From positions 62,001-126,000 of the forward strand of contig NZ_JAETZZ010000013.1 in assembly GCF_022627325.1 (NCBI RefSeq): a stretch of DNA of 64,000 nt, in the 5' to 3' direction. Made by a program: the position numbers and the translations under genes. The DNA is from Pseudomonas putida. GTDB taxonomy: Bacteria; Pseudomonadota; Gammaproteobacteria; Pseudomonadales; Pseudomonadaceae. The notes under the pieces are model-generated. The model was given only the letters and a program-made list of their open reading frames with translations, did no database searches and was not told the origin of the DNA. Every line of letters begins with the position of its first letter. Position 1 is the first letter of the stretch. Positions 16,647-24,591 of this stretch are shown piece by piece.

Positions 16647-17558
16647 AGGGAAGGCGAACTCAAGCCATACCGAGTCGCCTTTAGGGCCGTTTTTGACCGC
16701 GGTCTCACGCATCCATTTGAGGACGACTCCGGACTTCTGATCGAACGCATAGAAGATCTGGGGGCCAACGGCAAATTTACTCAGCCGATTTCCATCATCG
16801 AGGTCACCATGGTCGTAGCGATCGTCGGTGACCTGTTTGGTGTAATAACCCACTAAGCCCAACTGGACCTTGGGATTCGACTGCAGCCTGTAGCCGAGCA
16901 GGTAGTCAACGTTGAATACGTTGCCCGAGCGATAGTCGGTGTCGTCGTTCTTCGCATTGATGGTGAAGGTGGGAGCAATCGAGACCTCCCAGTTAGGGTG
17001 GGGGAACCAGGTTAAGTCGAATTCCTGGGTATAGCTCGCATTGCCTGTCGGACTATTCGCTAGCTTATTGCCGTCATAGTTACCCAATGGGACGAAGGCG
17101 CTAAATCCCGTTAGCAAATGCAAATTTTCCGAAGGCGAGTAGCCGACATACAGAGGGGTCAGGTACAGTTGCCTGAATCCGGAGTCTGTATCGCTATTTC
17201 CGAACGCCTCAACCTTGATCTTGTTTGCTGATCCGATGATACCGCTGCTGAGTGTAACGCCGCTATCAAATTTCACATCCCATGTGTGCACCACCCGAAT
17301 AGCCTGTACAAAGTTCTCCAAGCTAAATCCGGGTACGGAAGATTTTCCGCTGTTGTCTTTAAAGCTATCCGCTTTGTAGTAGGCGGTGTAACTGTACAAA
17401 GAGGTTTCACCTGGGGGAGGCAATATTGCTGGAAGAACAGTTTGTACGCCTAGCGGCCAAACGGTATCCCCATTTTCAGTACCGTAACATAGCGAAGAAA
17501 CGAGCAAAGAGCAGCCGAGCGCGCTGGAAACGCCAGCGCGAGTTACATAATTTTTCAT
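16641..17558 (-). CDS. Phenol_MetA_deg family outer-membrane protein
   Basis: This 305-residue protein has a signal peptide (VSSALGCSLLVSSLCYG). Long alternating strands rich in Tyr, Phe and Gly follow, and it ends in WLEFAFPL, all typical of an outer-membrane beta barrel. It resembles the MetA-pathway phenol degradation family (SphA-like), often found next to aromatic meta-cleavage genes and thought to help hydrophobic or aromatic compounds cross the outer membrane. It is the last gene of a three-gene minus-strand set after the dehydrogenase and the cupin, 21 bp after the latter. The substrate is not known. Confidence 0.85.
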   Translation of the reverse strand: MKNYVTRAGVSSALGCSLLVSSLCYGTENGDTVWPLGVQTVLPAILPPPGETSLYSYTAYYKADSFKDNSGKSSVPGFSLENFVQAIRVVHTWDVKFDSGVTLSSGIIGSANKIKVEAFGNSDTDSGFRQLYLTPLYVGYSPSENLHLLTGFSAFVPLGNYDGNKLANSPTGNASYTQEFDLTWFPHPNWEVSIAPTFTINAKNDDTDYRSGNVFNVDYLLGYRLQSNPKVQLGLVGYYTKQVTDDRYDHGDLDDGNRLSKFAVGPQIFYAFDQKSGVVLKWMRETAVKNGPKGDSVWLEFAFPL

Positions 17559-17579
17559 TGTTCTTATCCTATGTAATTT

Positions 17580-18119
17580 TTACCGCTGAGAGTGGGCACC
17601 AATCAGAACGAATGTAACCAGTGCAGGTTCGGTCCCTGGATTTCGCCAAGCATGAATGTTGCCCTGCTGCACTACGATGTCTCCGCTCGCGAGCTCCCTG
17701 ATCTGGCCGTCGTCCAGTTCGAGGACGAGAGGACCTTTGACGACAATGCCGTAGTCGACTGTCGGAGAAGCGTGCATACCTGGTTGCTCAGGGTCGAAGC
17801 ATTCATAAAGCCCGAGCAGGTGACGTTGCTGCTCTGAATGAGCTTCATCGGGATTGAAATCCGAGGACTGGAAGATTGTGTCAGGCGGGAAGCTCACCGC
17901 CAGGCATTTAGTTTCTCCGGGCTGAGGCAGCAGTGAAGAGGTGGGTTGAACTGGGTCGTCATATGCTTCAGGAAGGGTGGGAGGCGCCTCCGTTTGCCAG
18001 ATTAAAGAGGTAGCGAATCCTGGAATCGCTTTGTATTCATAGGTCTGAGGCGCCAAATCGTCGGAAAGGAACACAGCTTTACCATTCTGCGTACCCGCAA
18101 CCACTCGTCTCACTTTCAT
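17580..18119 (-). CDS. Cupin-domain protein
   Basis: This small cytoplasmic protein has 179 residues. Residues ~100-170 form a double-stranded beta-helix (cupin) core, with a His-containing first motif (MHASPTVDYGIVVKG) and a second motif (GDIVVQQGNIHAWRNPG) that supply plausible metal ligands. The N-terminal half is less conserved. It lies 45 bp after the dehydrogenase gene and 21 bp before the MetA-like gene, so it belongs to the same operon. Proteins of this form are common beside aromatic degradation genes, but I know no established reaction for this subfamily. An isomerase, dioxygenase or sensor role are all possible. Confidence 0.8.
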   Translation of the reverse strand: MKVRRVVAGTQNGKAVFLSDDLAPQTYEYKAIPGFATSLIWQTEAPPTLPEAYDDPVQPTSSLLPQPGETKCLAVSFPPDTIFQSSDFNPDEAHSEQQRHLLGLYECFDPEQPGMHASPTVDYGIVVKGPLVLELDDGQIRELASGDIVVQQGNIHAWRNPGTEPALVTFVLIGAHSQR

Positions 18120-18164
18120 GTTTGGTCTCCGATTGAGCGCCGCTCGATCGAGCGGCGCTACTGT

Positions 18165-19280
18165 TCAGGCCAGGCTGGGATTGATTACAACGTTGGTGAA
18201 ACCGCCTTTGCGGTCTGCTATTGCATCCATTGCCTCGTTGACCTGTTCGATGGCGAAGACCTCTTGGTCGAATACCGAAAGATCCAAGGTGCCGGCAGCA
18301 GCCATTTCGGCCATGTCCTGACCTTCTGCCACAGTGAACCAGAGAGAGCCGATCACGCTGATCTGGAAGCACATGAGTTTGAACATCGGTACCGGCAGAT
18401 CCTCAGACATACCGCCGATATCCACCATGCGGCCGCCGCGGCGAAGCGCACCAATCGCCTCGACGGTAAGTTCATGAGGAGCGCCCGGGCCAACCGCATC
18501 AATGAAGACGTCAGCACCGAGCTCATCGGTGTGCTTCCGAACCCAATCACCCAGTGGCTCATCGCCGACGGAAATCGTGAAAATGCGATCTGGGGCGAGT
18601 GCGCGTACGCGCTCCAGCAATTGGCGGTTTCGGGCCATCGCGAAGATTTTTGTAGCACCCATGGCTAGGGCAAGCAGGACGGCCCCAAGGCCTAGCGTTC
18701 CGGTGGCGCCACTGATCAGCACAGACTGACCAGAACACACGCCTGCTTTTCGAAGGGCCGAATAGGCGGTGCCGAGATAGCCAAACCGACATCCTTGCTC
18801 GAAGGATATCGCTTCAGGGAGCTTGACCAAGCCCGACGCTGGCGCGGTCATGTATTGGCACAATCCGCCGTAGGGGTAGTCTTCGAAGATTTCTTGAGAG
18901 CCTGGGCCAAACCCGAAGTAGCCCTGGAAGGTGAATGCGGTGCAGTTGATGTGTTGACCGCGCAGACAGGCATGACAGGAGCCGCAGCTACGGCCGGGGT
19001 TCACGTACACGCGGTCTCCGACTTTGATGCCGTGCACGCCTTCTCCCACTTCTTTGACGATGCCGGCAGCATCCAAACCGTAAACCGCCGGCAGCTTCGG
19101 AAGCGGGAGGTAGGGGAACCAGGTGGAGTAGCTCTCGATGACATTGCGAAGGTTAGGTACCAGGTTGCAAGCCTTCACCTCTACCACCACGTCATGTGCA
19201 CGGGGTCTAGGGACCTCGATCGAGTCGAGTTGGAAGGTCGGACCAACCTTATGAAGGCGGGCAGCTTTCATCATGCTCAT
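18165..19280 (-). CDS. Zinc-type medium-chain alcohol dehydrogenase-like protein
   Basis: This 371-residue MDR-family oxidoreductase has a start at 19280 that follows AAGGAAAATAGAA. The structural zinc site is complete (GRSCGSCHACLRGQHINC, residues ~93-110), as is the NAD(P) motif GATGTLGLGAV. The usual catalytic-zinc motif GHE is replaced by GLD in AVYGLDAAGIV, and the N-terminal cysteine segment reads KACNLVPN, so the catalytic metal site looks altered. It may be a side-chain alcohol or aldehyde dehydrogenase or a reductase acting before the ring-hydroxylation step. It is first in the operon with the cupin and the MetA-like gene and is preceded by a GntR-type palindrome. Confidence 0.85.
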   Translation of the reverse strand: MSMMKAARLHKVGPTFQLDSIEVPRPRAHDVVVEVKACNLVPNLRNVIESYSTWFPYLPLPKLPAVYGLDAAGIVKEVGEGVHGIKVGDRVYVNPGRSCGSCHACLRGQHINCTAFTFQGYFGFGPGSQEIFEDYPYGGLCQYMTAPASGLVKLPEAISFEQGCRFGYLGTAYSALRKAGVCSGQSVLISGATGTLGLGAVLLALAMGATKIFAMARNRQLLERVRALAPDRIFTISVGDEPLGDWVRKHTDELGADVFIDAVGPGAPHELTVEAIGALRRGGRMVDIGGMSEDLPVPMFKLMCFQISVIGSLWFTVAEGQDMAEMAAAGTLDLSVFDQEVFAIEQVNEAMDAIADRKGGFTNVVINPSLA

Positions 19281-19523
19281 TTCTATTTTCCTTATTTTCA
19301 TTGGGCCAGAGGCCGTGGGCACTGAACAGAAGGGAACCCCTCTAGCTCGCGGGAGCGAAAGGATTTATCTGCTTGGGAAAAGGGGTAGAGAGGCTGGCCT
19401 CGATGGCAGCCATCGGAGGATCTCGTCACGTGCCAGCGTGACGAAACGGGCGATGAGTCTTTGCACGCAATGCTGACCATGATGTGCACCGCTTGTTTGT
19501 AGTTATGAGTCCATCATGCACCA
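19281..19523. other. Leader and promoter region of the dehydrogenase operon
   Basis: I see no gene in the 319 bp between the dehydrogenase start and the insertion sequence. The only clear element is the palindrome at 19524-19543. Its distance to the start codon (about 245 bp) is similar to that for the hydroxylase (285 bp). Confidence 0.5.
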
Positions 19524-19543
19524 CTGAAATGCTAGCATGCAAG
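19524..19543. promoter_or_regulatory. GntR-type operator of the dehydrogenase operon
   Basis: This 20-mer matches the perfect palindrome at 8128 in 17 of 20 positions, with an exact ATGCTAGCATGCAAG. It lies only 56 bp from the left end of the insertion sequence, so that element did not disrupt it. Confidence 0.7.
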
Positions 19544-19591
19544 ATGTCTTTCGATAGACGGAGGTAGTCTTGGCTGCAGCAGGTCGGCGCG

Positions 19592-19599
19592 GATATTCT
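19592..19599. repeat. Target site duplication, left copy
   Basis: GATATTCT lies immediately outside the left inverted repeat and is identical to the copy at 22972-22979. Removing the element and one copy rejoins the original sequence. Confidence 0.95.
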
Positions 19600-19657
19600 G
19601 GGTATACGGATTTAATGGTTGATGGGGCACCTTCACCCCATCAATCTGATACCACCC

Positions 19658-20947
19658 TCAGATGGTTGATAGATCGACTCCGTAGTTGAGTTCCTCTGCG
19701 AAGTCCGGCAGTCCGTAACCGATGGTTTTCTTGTAGAAAGGAGAGACCTTCGCAGTCGGTGCCTTCTTCTTGTGCTTCGTGGTGTAGAGCATTCGTGCCC
19801 GCATCACCTCGAAGGAGTAACCGCGCCCTTCACGGTTCTTGTCCTTGGCCAGTCGGTTGATGGACTCCGTGTAAGCGTTGGTGACGGGCATGTCCGTCTC
19901 GAAGTAGGTCATGGTCTCTTCGCGCCAGTTTCCCACTGCCCTGACCAGATCGCTCCAGACTTCCTTTTGGCCCTTCGGGATGGTGGCTATCCACTCGTCC
20001 AGGGCGGCTTCTGCCTGGAGCCGTGTGGTGGCGTCCCAGATGCCGTAGAAGCGCTCCTTGTGCTCGTAGGCGGCCAGCAGTTGCGGGAACGCGCCTGTCC
20101 AGGTCTCCATGATGAGGCGCTCCCGGTCTGAGACTTCGTGAGCGCGTTTCAGCAGGATTTTCCGGTCTCCCTTGAGAGTCCGGCTCTGGGACGGTTTCAG
20201 CTCCTTTCTGAGGCCCTTGCGCACTCTCTCTAGGGCATCGTTGGCCATGCGCACCACATGGAACTTATCGACCACGATACGGGCCTGGGGCAGCACAGCC
20301 TTGACCGCTGCCCGGTAGGGGTTCCACATGTCCATGCTGACGATCTCGACCTTCTGCCGGTCTTTCAGCTTCATCAGGTAGTTGGTCACCACGTCCTGGC
20401 GGCGGGTGGCCAGCAGGTCGAGCAGGGTTCGCTCCTCAATGTTGGTCAGAATGCAGCGGTAGCGCTTGTTCAGGTATAGCTCGTCAATGCCCAGGATGCG
20501 GGGCGTCTCGAAGCGGTGCCAGCGCCCCAGGAACTCGGCGCGGGCGTTGAAGATGTCGCGCACCGTCTTCTCGTCCAGGCCGGTCTGTGCCGCCACAAAG
20601 GTGTAGGGGTGGTTGAAGGATTCCTTCTCCACGTACTCATGCAGCCGCAGTGTCATACGGAATCCGTCCACCATCTCCGGTAGCTGGGGCCTGAATGTTG
20701 TCTTGCAGGCCCGGCAGGTGTATCGGCGGCGGACCACCCAGAGAGTGACCCGCTTGCCGTGGATGGGCAGATCACGATAGGGAACGTCACGCTTGCCGAA
20801 CCGTACGAACTCACCCTGCACGCCGCATTCCTCGCAGGCGATGGGATCGGGCACGTCCACCTGGAAGTGCATTTCGTCGTCGGTTGATTTGCAGCCCAGT
20901 ACTTGGTATTGCGGCAGGTGAAGGATGTTGTCGGGAAGTTCGGTCAT
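19658..20947 (-). CDS. tnpA: ISL3-family transposase
   Basis: This DDE transposase of 429 residues moves the ISPpu12-like element. Two N-terminal zinc-finger-like pairs (CEECG at residue ~35 and CRACKTTF near 79) form the DNA-binding part. Catalytic acids are visible in GIDELYLNKRY (first Asp), VDKFHVVRMAND (second Asp) and NAYTESINRLAKD (Glu). The reading frame is intact. It is the last gene on the minus strand of the element, with its stop 58 bp inside the left end, and follows lspA by 21 bp. Confidence 0.96.
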   Translation of the reverse strand: MTELPDNILHLPQYQVLGCKSTDDEMHFQVDVPDPIACEECGVQGEFVRFGKRDVPYRDLPIHGKRVTLWVVRRRYTCRACKTTFRPQLPEMVDGFRMTLRLHEYVEKESFNHPYTFVAAQTGLDEKTVRDIFNARAEFLGRWHRFETPRILGIDELYLNKRYRCILTNIEERTLLDLLATRRQDVVTNYLMKLKDRQKVEIVSMDMWNPYRAAVKAVLPQARIVVDKFHVVRMANDALERVRKGLRKELKPSQSRTLKGDRKILLKRAHEVSDRERLIMETWTGAFPQLLAAYEHKERFYGIWDATTRLQAEAALDEWIATIPKGQKEVWSDLVRAVGNWREETMTYFETDMPVTNAYTESINRLAKDKNREGRGYSFEVMRARMLYTTKHKKKAPTAKVSPFYKKTIGYGLPDFAEELNYGVDLSTI

Positions 20948-20968
20948 GGTGTTGTATAGGCGTAGGTG

Positions 20969-21481
20969 TCAGTCAGATCCATCCGACTCGGCATTGGTGT
21001 TTGCTTTTTTACCCAACAAGCTGCTGGAAACGAAAAGTAAGGCACCGAGGACAATTGCAATATCAGCCAGGTTGAAGGCCGGCCAATGCCAGTCTCGCCA
21101 ATAGAAATCAAAGGAATCCACAACATAGCCGCGAAAGACCCGGTCAATCAGGTTGCCCATGGCGCCACCGAGGATAAGACTGTAAGCGATGGCTTCTCCT
21201 TTATGACGATTTTCAAGGATCAGCTTGATCAGAAAAATCGAGACCACTACCGCGATTCCGATAAAAAAGTAGCGCTGCCAGCCTCCACCATTCGCAAAAA
21301 GACTGAATGCGGCACCGGTGTTCCATAGGTGCACCCAGTTAAAGAACGGGGTCACCGAAACATACTCGCCATAGGCCATTGATTGCTGCACCAGCCACTT
21401 TACAGCCTGATCAGACGCTGCCAGCAGGCCCGATATGGACAATAGGGCATACGGCGAGAGCTTTTTGCCAATAATGAGCAT
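20969..21481 (-). CDS. lspA: Signal peptidase II carried by the insertion sequence
   Basis: This prolipoprotein signal peptidase of 170 residues has four membrane segments. The two catalytic aspartates lie in the conserved segments GGAMGNLIDRVFRGYVVDSF and FNLADIAIVLG. It cleaves lipoprotein precursors at the lipobox cysteine in the inner membrane. It is a passenger of the insertion sequence, between the transposase and the cation exporter, and starts 3 bp after the exporter gene. The cell should also have its chromosomal lspA, so this is an extra copy, possibly conferring globomycin tolerance or serving a metal-related lipoprotein; that role is inference. Confidence 0.94.
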   Translation of the reverse strand: MLIIGKKLSPYALLSISGLLAASDQAVKWLVQQSMAYGEYVSVTPFFNWVHLWNTGAAFSLFANGGGWQRYFFIGIAVVVSIFLIKLILENRHKGEAIAYSLILGGAMGNLIDRVFRGYVVDSFDFYWRDWHWPAFNLADIAIVLGALLFVSSSLLGKKANTNAESDGSD

Positions 21482-21484
21482 TAT

Positions 21485-22381
21485 TTAACCCTTCAACGCC
21501 AAAATGCGTCTGGCACCGTTAAGTACAATGCCCCCCGCGATGGTGCCGATAATCAGATCCGGATAATTGGAACCGGTCCACGCGACCAGGGCGCCGGCGG
21601 TGATGACCCCCAGGTTGATCACCACGTCGTTGGCCGAGAATATCCAGCTTGCCTTCATGTGCGCCCCGCCTTCCCGATGTTTGGATATGAGCAGCAGACA
21701 ACTGGTATTGGCAATCAATGCGACGAATGCGATAGCCATCATCACCAGCGATTCAGGCTCACTACCGAATACAAAGCGTCTCACCACCTCTACGAGCACG
21801 CCCACAGCCAAGATCAGTTGCAGTACACCAGCAAGATGCGCGGCACGTACCTGCATTTTCACGCTATGTCCAACCGCATAAAGGGCAAGCCCGTACACCG
21901 CCGCATCGGCAAAATTGTCCAGGGATTCTCCAATCAGGCCGGTGGACCGGGCGATCAGACCGGCAGTCATTTCCACCACGAACAGAAGTGCATTGATGCC
22001 GAGCAACCAGCGCAGGGTCCCGGATTCTTGCTTAGCAGAAGCTGCCGAAAACTCGGCGGCCTTGATGGTCTCCGGATTTGCAGCGACGGTTTCCTGAAGC
22101 GAGGCGCCTAGCCCCAAGGTCTTCAGTTTCGAGGTGACGGGCTCGACCTCGCCGTCATGCACGACCTTCAGCCGGCGGTTCGACAAGTCGAAGGACAGCG
22201 CCCGAATCTCCTCAAAGCCGTTCAGGGCTAGGCGAATCATTCGTTCTTCTGATGGACAGTCCATCTTCGGCACGGCATAAACACTGACCCATCTCCCTGG
22301 CGCCTCGGAGGAGGCCTGTATATCGGTATCCGCTGCGGACGTTGCATCACCGCCACAGGCGCCACCACAGGATTTGCTCAT
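21485..22381 (-). CDS. CzcD/CDF-like cation efflux protein of ISPpu12
   Basis: This membrane protein has 298 residues from the ATG at 22381 (MSKSCGGACGGD). The cytoplasmic N-terminus has cysteine pairs and a heavy-metal-associated-like part (VPKMDCPSEERMIRLAL). A cation-diffusion-facilitator transmembrane domain follows, with the metal-site motif ESLDNFADAAVYGLALYA and a second one in SANDVVINLGVITAG. It should export a divalent metal such as Zn, Cd or Co. It is divergent from the MerR regulator, with a MerR-type promoter (19-bp spacer) directly upstream, and is probably co-transcribed with lspA and the transposase. Confidence 0.88.
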   Translation of the reverse strand: MSKSCGGACGGDATSAADTDIQASSEAPGRWVSVYAVPKMDCPSEERMIRLALNGFEEIRALSFDLSNRRLKVVHDGEVEPVTSKLKTLGLGASLQETVAANPETIKAAEFSAASAKQESGTLRWLLGINALLFVVEMTAGLIARSTGLIGESLDNFADAAVYGLALYAVGHSVKMQVRAAHLAGVLQLILAVGVLVEVVRRFVFGSEPESLVMMAIAFVALIANTSCLLLISKHREGGAHMKASWIFSANDVVINLGVITAGALVAWTGSNYPDLIIGTIAGGIVLNGARRILALKG

Positions 22382-22414
22382 GATACGACTCCACTTGAAC
22401 AATGTTGTGGTACC

Positions 22415-22445
22415 ATTTAAAACTATAAAGCTACTATAAGGTCAA
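22415..22445 (-). promoter_or_regulatory. MerR-type promoter of the cation exporter operon
   Basis: Read on the minus strand, the -35 box is TTGACC (22440-22445) and the -10 box is TTAAAT (22415-22420). A 19-bp spacer holds the dyad CTTATAGTAGCTTTATAG. An overlong spacer with a central dyad is the hallmark of promoters untwisted by MerR-family activators; the divergent MerR gene starts 32 bp away. Confidence 0.75.
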
Positions 22446-22476
22446 TAGAGTAAAGAATCCGTTGGGGAGGAGGCTG

Positions 22477-22884
22477 ATGCGCATTGGTCAGTTGGCGCAG
22501 TTGGTAGGGGTCGAAACACAGACGATCCGCTTCTATGAACAGCAGGGCTTGTTGCCGCCGCCTGATCGGCAGGACAACGGTTACCGTGTCTATACCGAGA
22601 AACACGTTGAGCGGCTGGCCTTTATTCGTCGCTGCCGCATCCTGGATCTGTCACTGGCAGAAATTCACGAACTAAAGCGCTATCAGGACGACCCTCATCA
22701 GCCTTGTACTGCCGTCAACGCCTTGCTCGATGATCACATCTCTCATGTGCGGTCGCAGATAACCGCTCTGCAAGCGCTTGAGAAACAACTCGTTTCACTG
22801 AGAGCGAGTTGCAACGATGACCGGGAAGTTGAGGCGTGTGGGGTTCTTGCTGGAATTAGCGAAGGAAACATGCACCAGCAGTAG
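22477..22884 (+). CDS. MerR-family metal-responsive regulator (CadR/PbrR-like)
   Basis: This 135-residue regulator begins at the ATG at 22477 after GGGGAGGAGG. The N-terminal helix-turn-helix reads MRIGQLAQLVGVETQTIRFY. A long dimerisation helix follows. A conserved Cys lies in HQPCTAVNALL and a C-terminal pair in ASCNDDREVEACGVL, the arrangement used by CadR and PbrR for Cd/Pb/Zn. It is divergent from the cation exporter, whose promoter it most likely activates. It is the rightmost gene of the insertion sequence; its stop lies 63 bp from the inverted repeat. Confidence 0.9.
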   Translation: MRIGQLAQLVGVETQTIRFYEQQGLLPPPDRQDNGYRVYTEKHVERLAFIRRCRILDLSLAEIHELKRYQDDPHQPCTAVNALLDDHISHVRSQITALQALEKQLVSLRASCNDDREVEACGVLAGISEGNMHQQ

Positions 22885-22971
22885 GTGAAGCATCAACCAG
22901 ATAATCCGATGAGATGCCGGTCTGTCTCACTCTCATGCAAAGGTAAGATCAACCATTTAATCCGCTTACCC

Positions 22972-22979
22972 GATATTCT
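22972..22979. repeat. Target site duplication, right copy
   Basis: GATATTCT lies immediately outside the right inverted repeat, matching the left copy. Confidence 0.95.
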
Positions 22980-23331
22980 TAGCGTGAGGGAGAGTGAGCT
23001 GCCTCGATGCATTTTACTGAGGCGGATCGGGACAATATCGAGTGCCGCCCTTTCGATCGAGGGTCGGCTAATTCCAAAGCAGGGCTTGCTTGCCTAATGG
23101 GGCCCGACGGGGGTGGTGCCGACACTGAGCGCTCGGCTGAGTGCCTCTGAGGCAAAAATTATGGTAATGCTTTCTCTCGTTGTGCTCGATAAAGCGGCTT
23201 CCAAAACTGAACCTCTACTGATCAGGTCCAGGACGTTGGAGCGCTCAAGAACAAGCAGAGGTACAAAACGTTCTGTCTATTGAAAGTAGCGAAGGCACGA
23301 AGGAAAGTTTCCAACCTCAGGACTTCTAAAG
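22980..23331. other. Gene-free junction between insertion sequence and subtilase block
   Basis: I found no credible coding region in about 350 bp. It has an imperfect inverted repeat around CCTTTCGATCGAGGGTCGG and no recognisable attachment site. It may be remnant sequence from the joining of the catabolic and defence-like blocks. Confidence 0.4.
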
Positions 23332-23355
23332 AAAGGCGCAGTAATGTGCGCCTTT
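23332..23355 (-). terminator. Terminator after the small subtilase gene
   Basis: The stem AAAGGCGCA / TGCGCCTTT has a 6-base loop and lies 3 bp after the stop codon. It ends in TTTCTTT on the minus strand and closes the AAA-subtilase operon. Confidence 0.8.
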
Positions 23356-23358
23356 CTG

Positions 23359-24519
23359 TCATGCGGTCAGGGGCGCGGTTACCAAGCCGTGACCAAAGTC
23401 GCTCGAGTCGAAACCTAAGGTGAAGCAATCTCGACGCGCTTGTGCCGTAAGATGAGCAGAGACAGCTTGAGCGAGCTGGGGGGCTCGAGCTTCGCGAAGC
23501 CGTTCCCACCATAGAGCAGCAACTCCGGCTACGTGAGGGCAAGCCATGCTCGTACCACCAATTGAATGAAGCGTTCCCCCAGGCCAGGCAGAAAGCACAT
23601 CGACGCCTGGAGCGATGACATGAGGAAAGCTGTTTGAGAAATCTGCGACATCATACAAAGGACCAGAAACTCCAGCCGCTCCTACGGAAATCACTCCGTC
23701 AGCCGCAGCTGGCAGCGACGCTGCAATTTTGTAATCACGATTTACAGAGCGGCGACTTTCGTTGCCCGCTGCTGCGATGACCAAGGGAGCAGTATTGAAG
23801 GCTGCCTGAGCCTTGAACATGGCCATGAGTGAGTCGAGAAGGCGGAGGTTTCCGCGGTAGATTTCCAGAGCTTGTGAGGTCGCCAGGTCTACGGGCCAAC
23901 CGGCTTGAACCTTCCGTTCAACCTCGCCAGGAAAGTCGAAACCGAGTGACATGGAAATGATGTTCGCGCGCTCTTGGGCGGCCCACTGCAGGCCGCGGAA
24001 CAGGATGTCGGAGTTCGCATTGCGCTGGCCTATCACCTTACCGATCAAGGCTTGGCTAACGCCTCTAGCTACGCCGATTCTTCGACCATTTACGTCTTGG
24101 CCAAAAATGGTTCCAGCGCAATGAGTGCCATGACCGTCCAAGTCACCGTTACCTTCTCCGGTAAAATCACTTTCTATGACATTCATCCCTGCGAACGCCG
24201 GATGCGAACGATCAATACCTGTATCCAGCACCGCCACTGTGACGCCCGCACCTGTGTAAGGTGATTGATCAGCCTGGACCGATTCAATCCCCCAAGCGTC
24301 ACCACTTGACGGAGTCGGTGCTGAGCTTGGAACTGGACGGACTAAGGCGGTAGCCATCGGTTGGGTCACAGCTAAAACTTCGGGATCCCGCCCCAGGTCC
24401 GCCACTGCGTGGACAGGCAGGCGCTCCACGGTAAGCATGCTGCCGCTTAAGGGAGTTGCTGCCCGCTTTAGGGAGTTTGTCGAGCTTTGGGGACGTCTCA
24501 AGACAATGTAGTTTTCCAT
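23359..24519 (-). CDS. Intracellular S8 (subtilisin-like) serine protease, third gene of the AAA-subtilase set
   Basis: This 386-residue protease has a complete catalytic set: Asp99 (AVLDTGID), His130 (DGHGTHCAGT), the oxyanion Asn253 (AAAGNES) and Ser324 (GGTSMACPHVAG). Residues 1-80 look like a short propeptide-like domain; no signal peptide is visible, so it probably acts in the cytoplasm. The ATG at 24519 is preferred because AAGGA lies 7 bases upstream; the ATG at 24525 is too close to it. It follows the large subtilase gene by 72 bp containing a hairpin and is closed by a terminator. It may process or be processed by the other protease; the function is unknown. Confidence 0.9.
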   Translation of the reverse strand: MENYIVLRRPQSSTNSLKRAATPLSGSMLTVERLPVHAVADLGRDPEVLAVTQPMATALVRPVPSSAPTPSSGDAWGIESVQADQSPYTGAGVTVAVLDTGIDRSHPAFAGMNVIESDFTGEGNGDLDGHGTHCAGTIFGQDVNGRRIGVARGVSQALIGKVIGQRNANSDILFRGLQWAAQERANIISMSLGFDFPGEVERKVQAGWPVDLATSQALEIYRGNLRLLDSLMAMFKAQAAFNTAPLVIAAAGNESRRSVNRDYKIAASLPAAADGVISVGAAGVSGPLYDVADFSNSFPHVIAPGVDVLSAWPGGTLHSIGGTSMACPHVAGVAALWWERLREARAPQLAQAVSAHLTAQARRDCFTLGFDSSDFGHGLVTAPLTA

Positions 24520-24557
24520 TCGCATATCCTTAAGCAAAAATCGAAAGCTGATAGCCT

Positions 24558-24583
24558 TCGCCCGGGTCTTTTGGCCCGGGCGA
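24558..24583. other. Hairpin between the two subtilase genes
   Basis: The stem TCGCCCGGG / CCCGGGCGA has an 8-base loop and lies 8 bp after the stop codon of the large subtilase. It has no T tract, so it may attenuate or protect the transcript rather than end it. Confidence 0.6.
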
Positions 24584-24591
24584 GACAGCTG

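Larger units (their letters stand above)
19600..22971 (-). mobile_element. ISPpu12-like insertion sequence (ISL3 family), complete
   Basis: The element is 3372 bp long, the length I recall for ISPpu12. Its ends are 24-bp inverted repeats at 19600-19623 and 22948-22971 with three mismatches; the left begins GGGTATACGGATTTAATGG and the right, reversed, GGGTAAGCGGATTAAATGG. The bases GATATTCT occur directly outside both ends (19592-19599 and 22972-22979), a perfect 8-bp target duplication. Inside are a transposase and three passenger genes (lspA, a cation exporter, a MerR regulator), the known ISPpu12 cargo. The intact repeats and duplication suggest a fairly recent, still mobile copy. Confidence 0.96.

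Noticed and set aside
14709..17605. MhpB and the cupin protein both end in AHSQR from similar DNA.
   Set aside because: The shared part is too short and the folds are unrelated; probably coincidence.
22885..23097. Open frame of 70 codons crossing the right inverted repeat of the insertion sequence.
   Set aside because: It spans the element end and the target duplication, has no ribosome binding site and no recognisable product.
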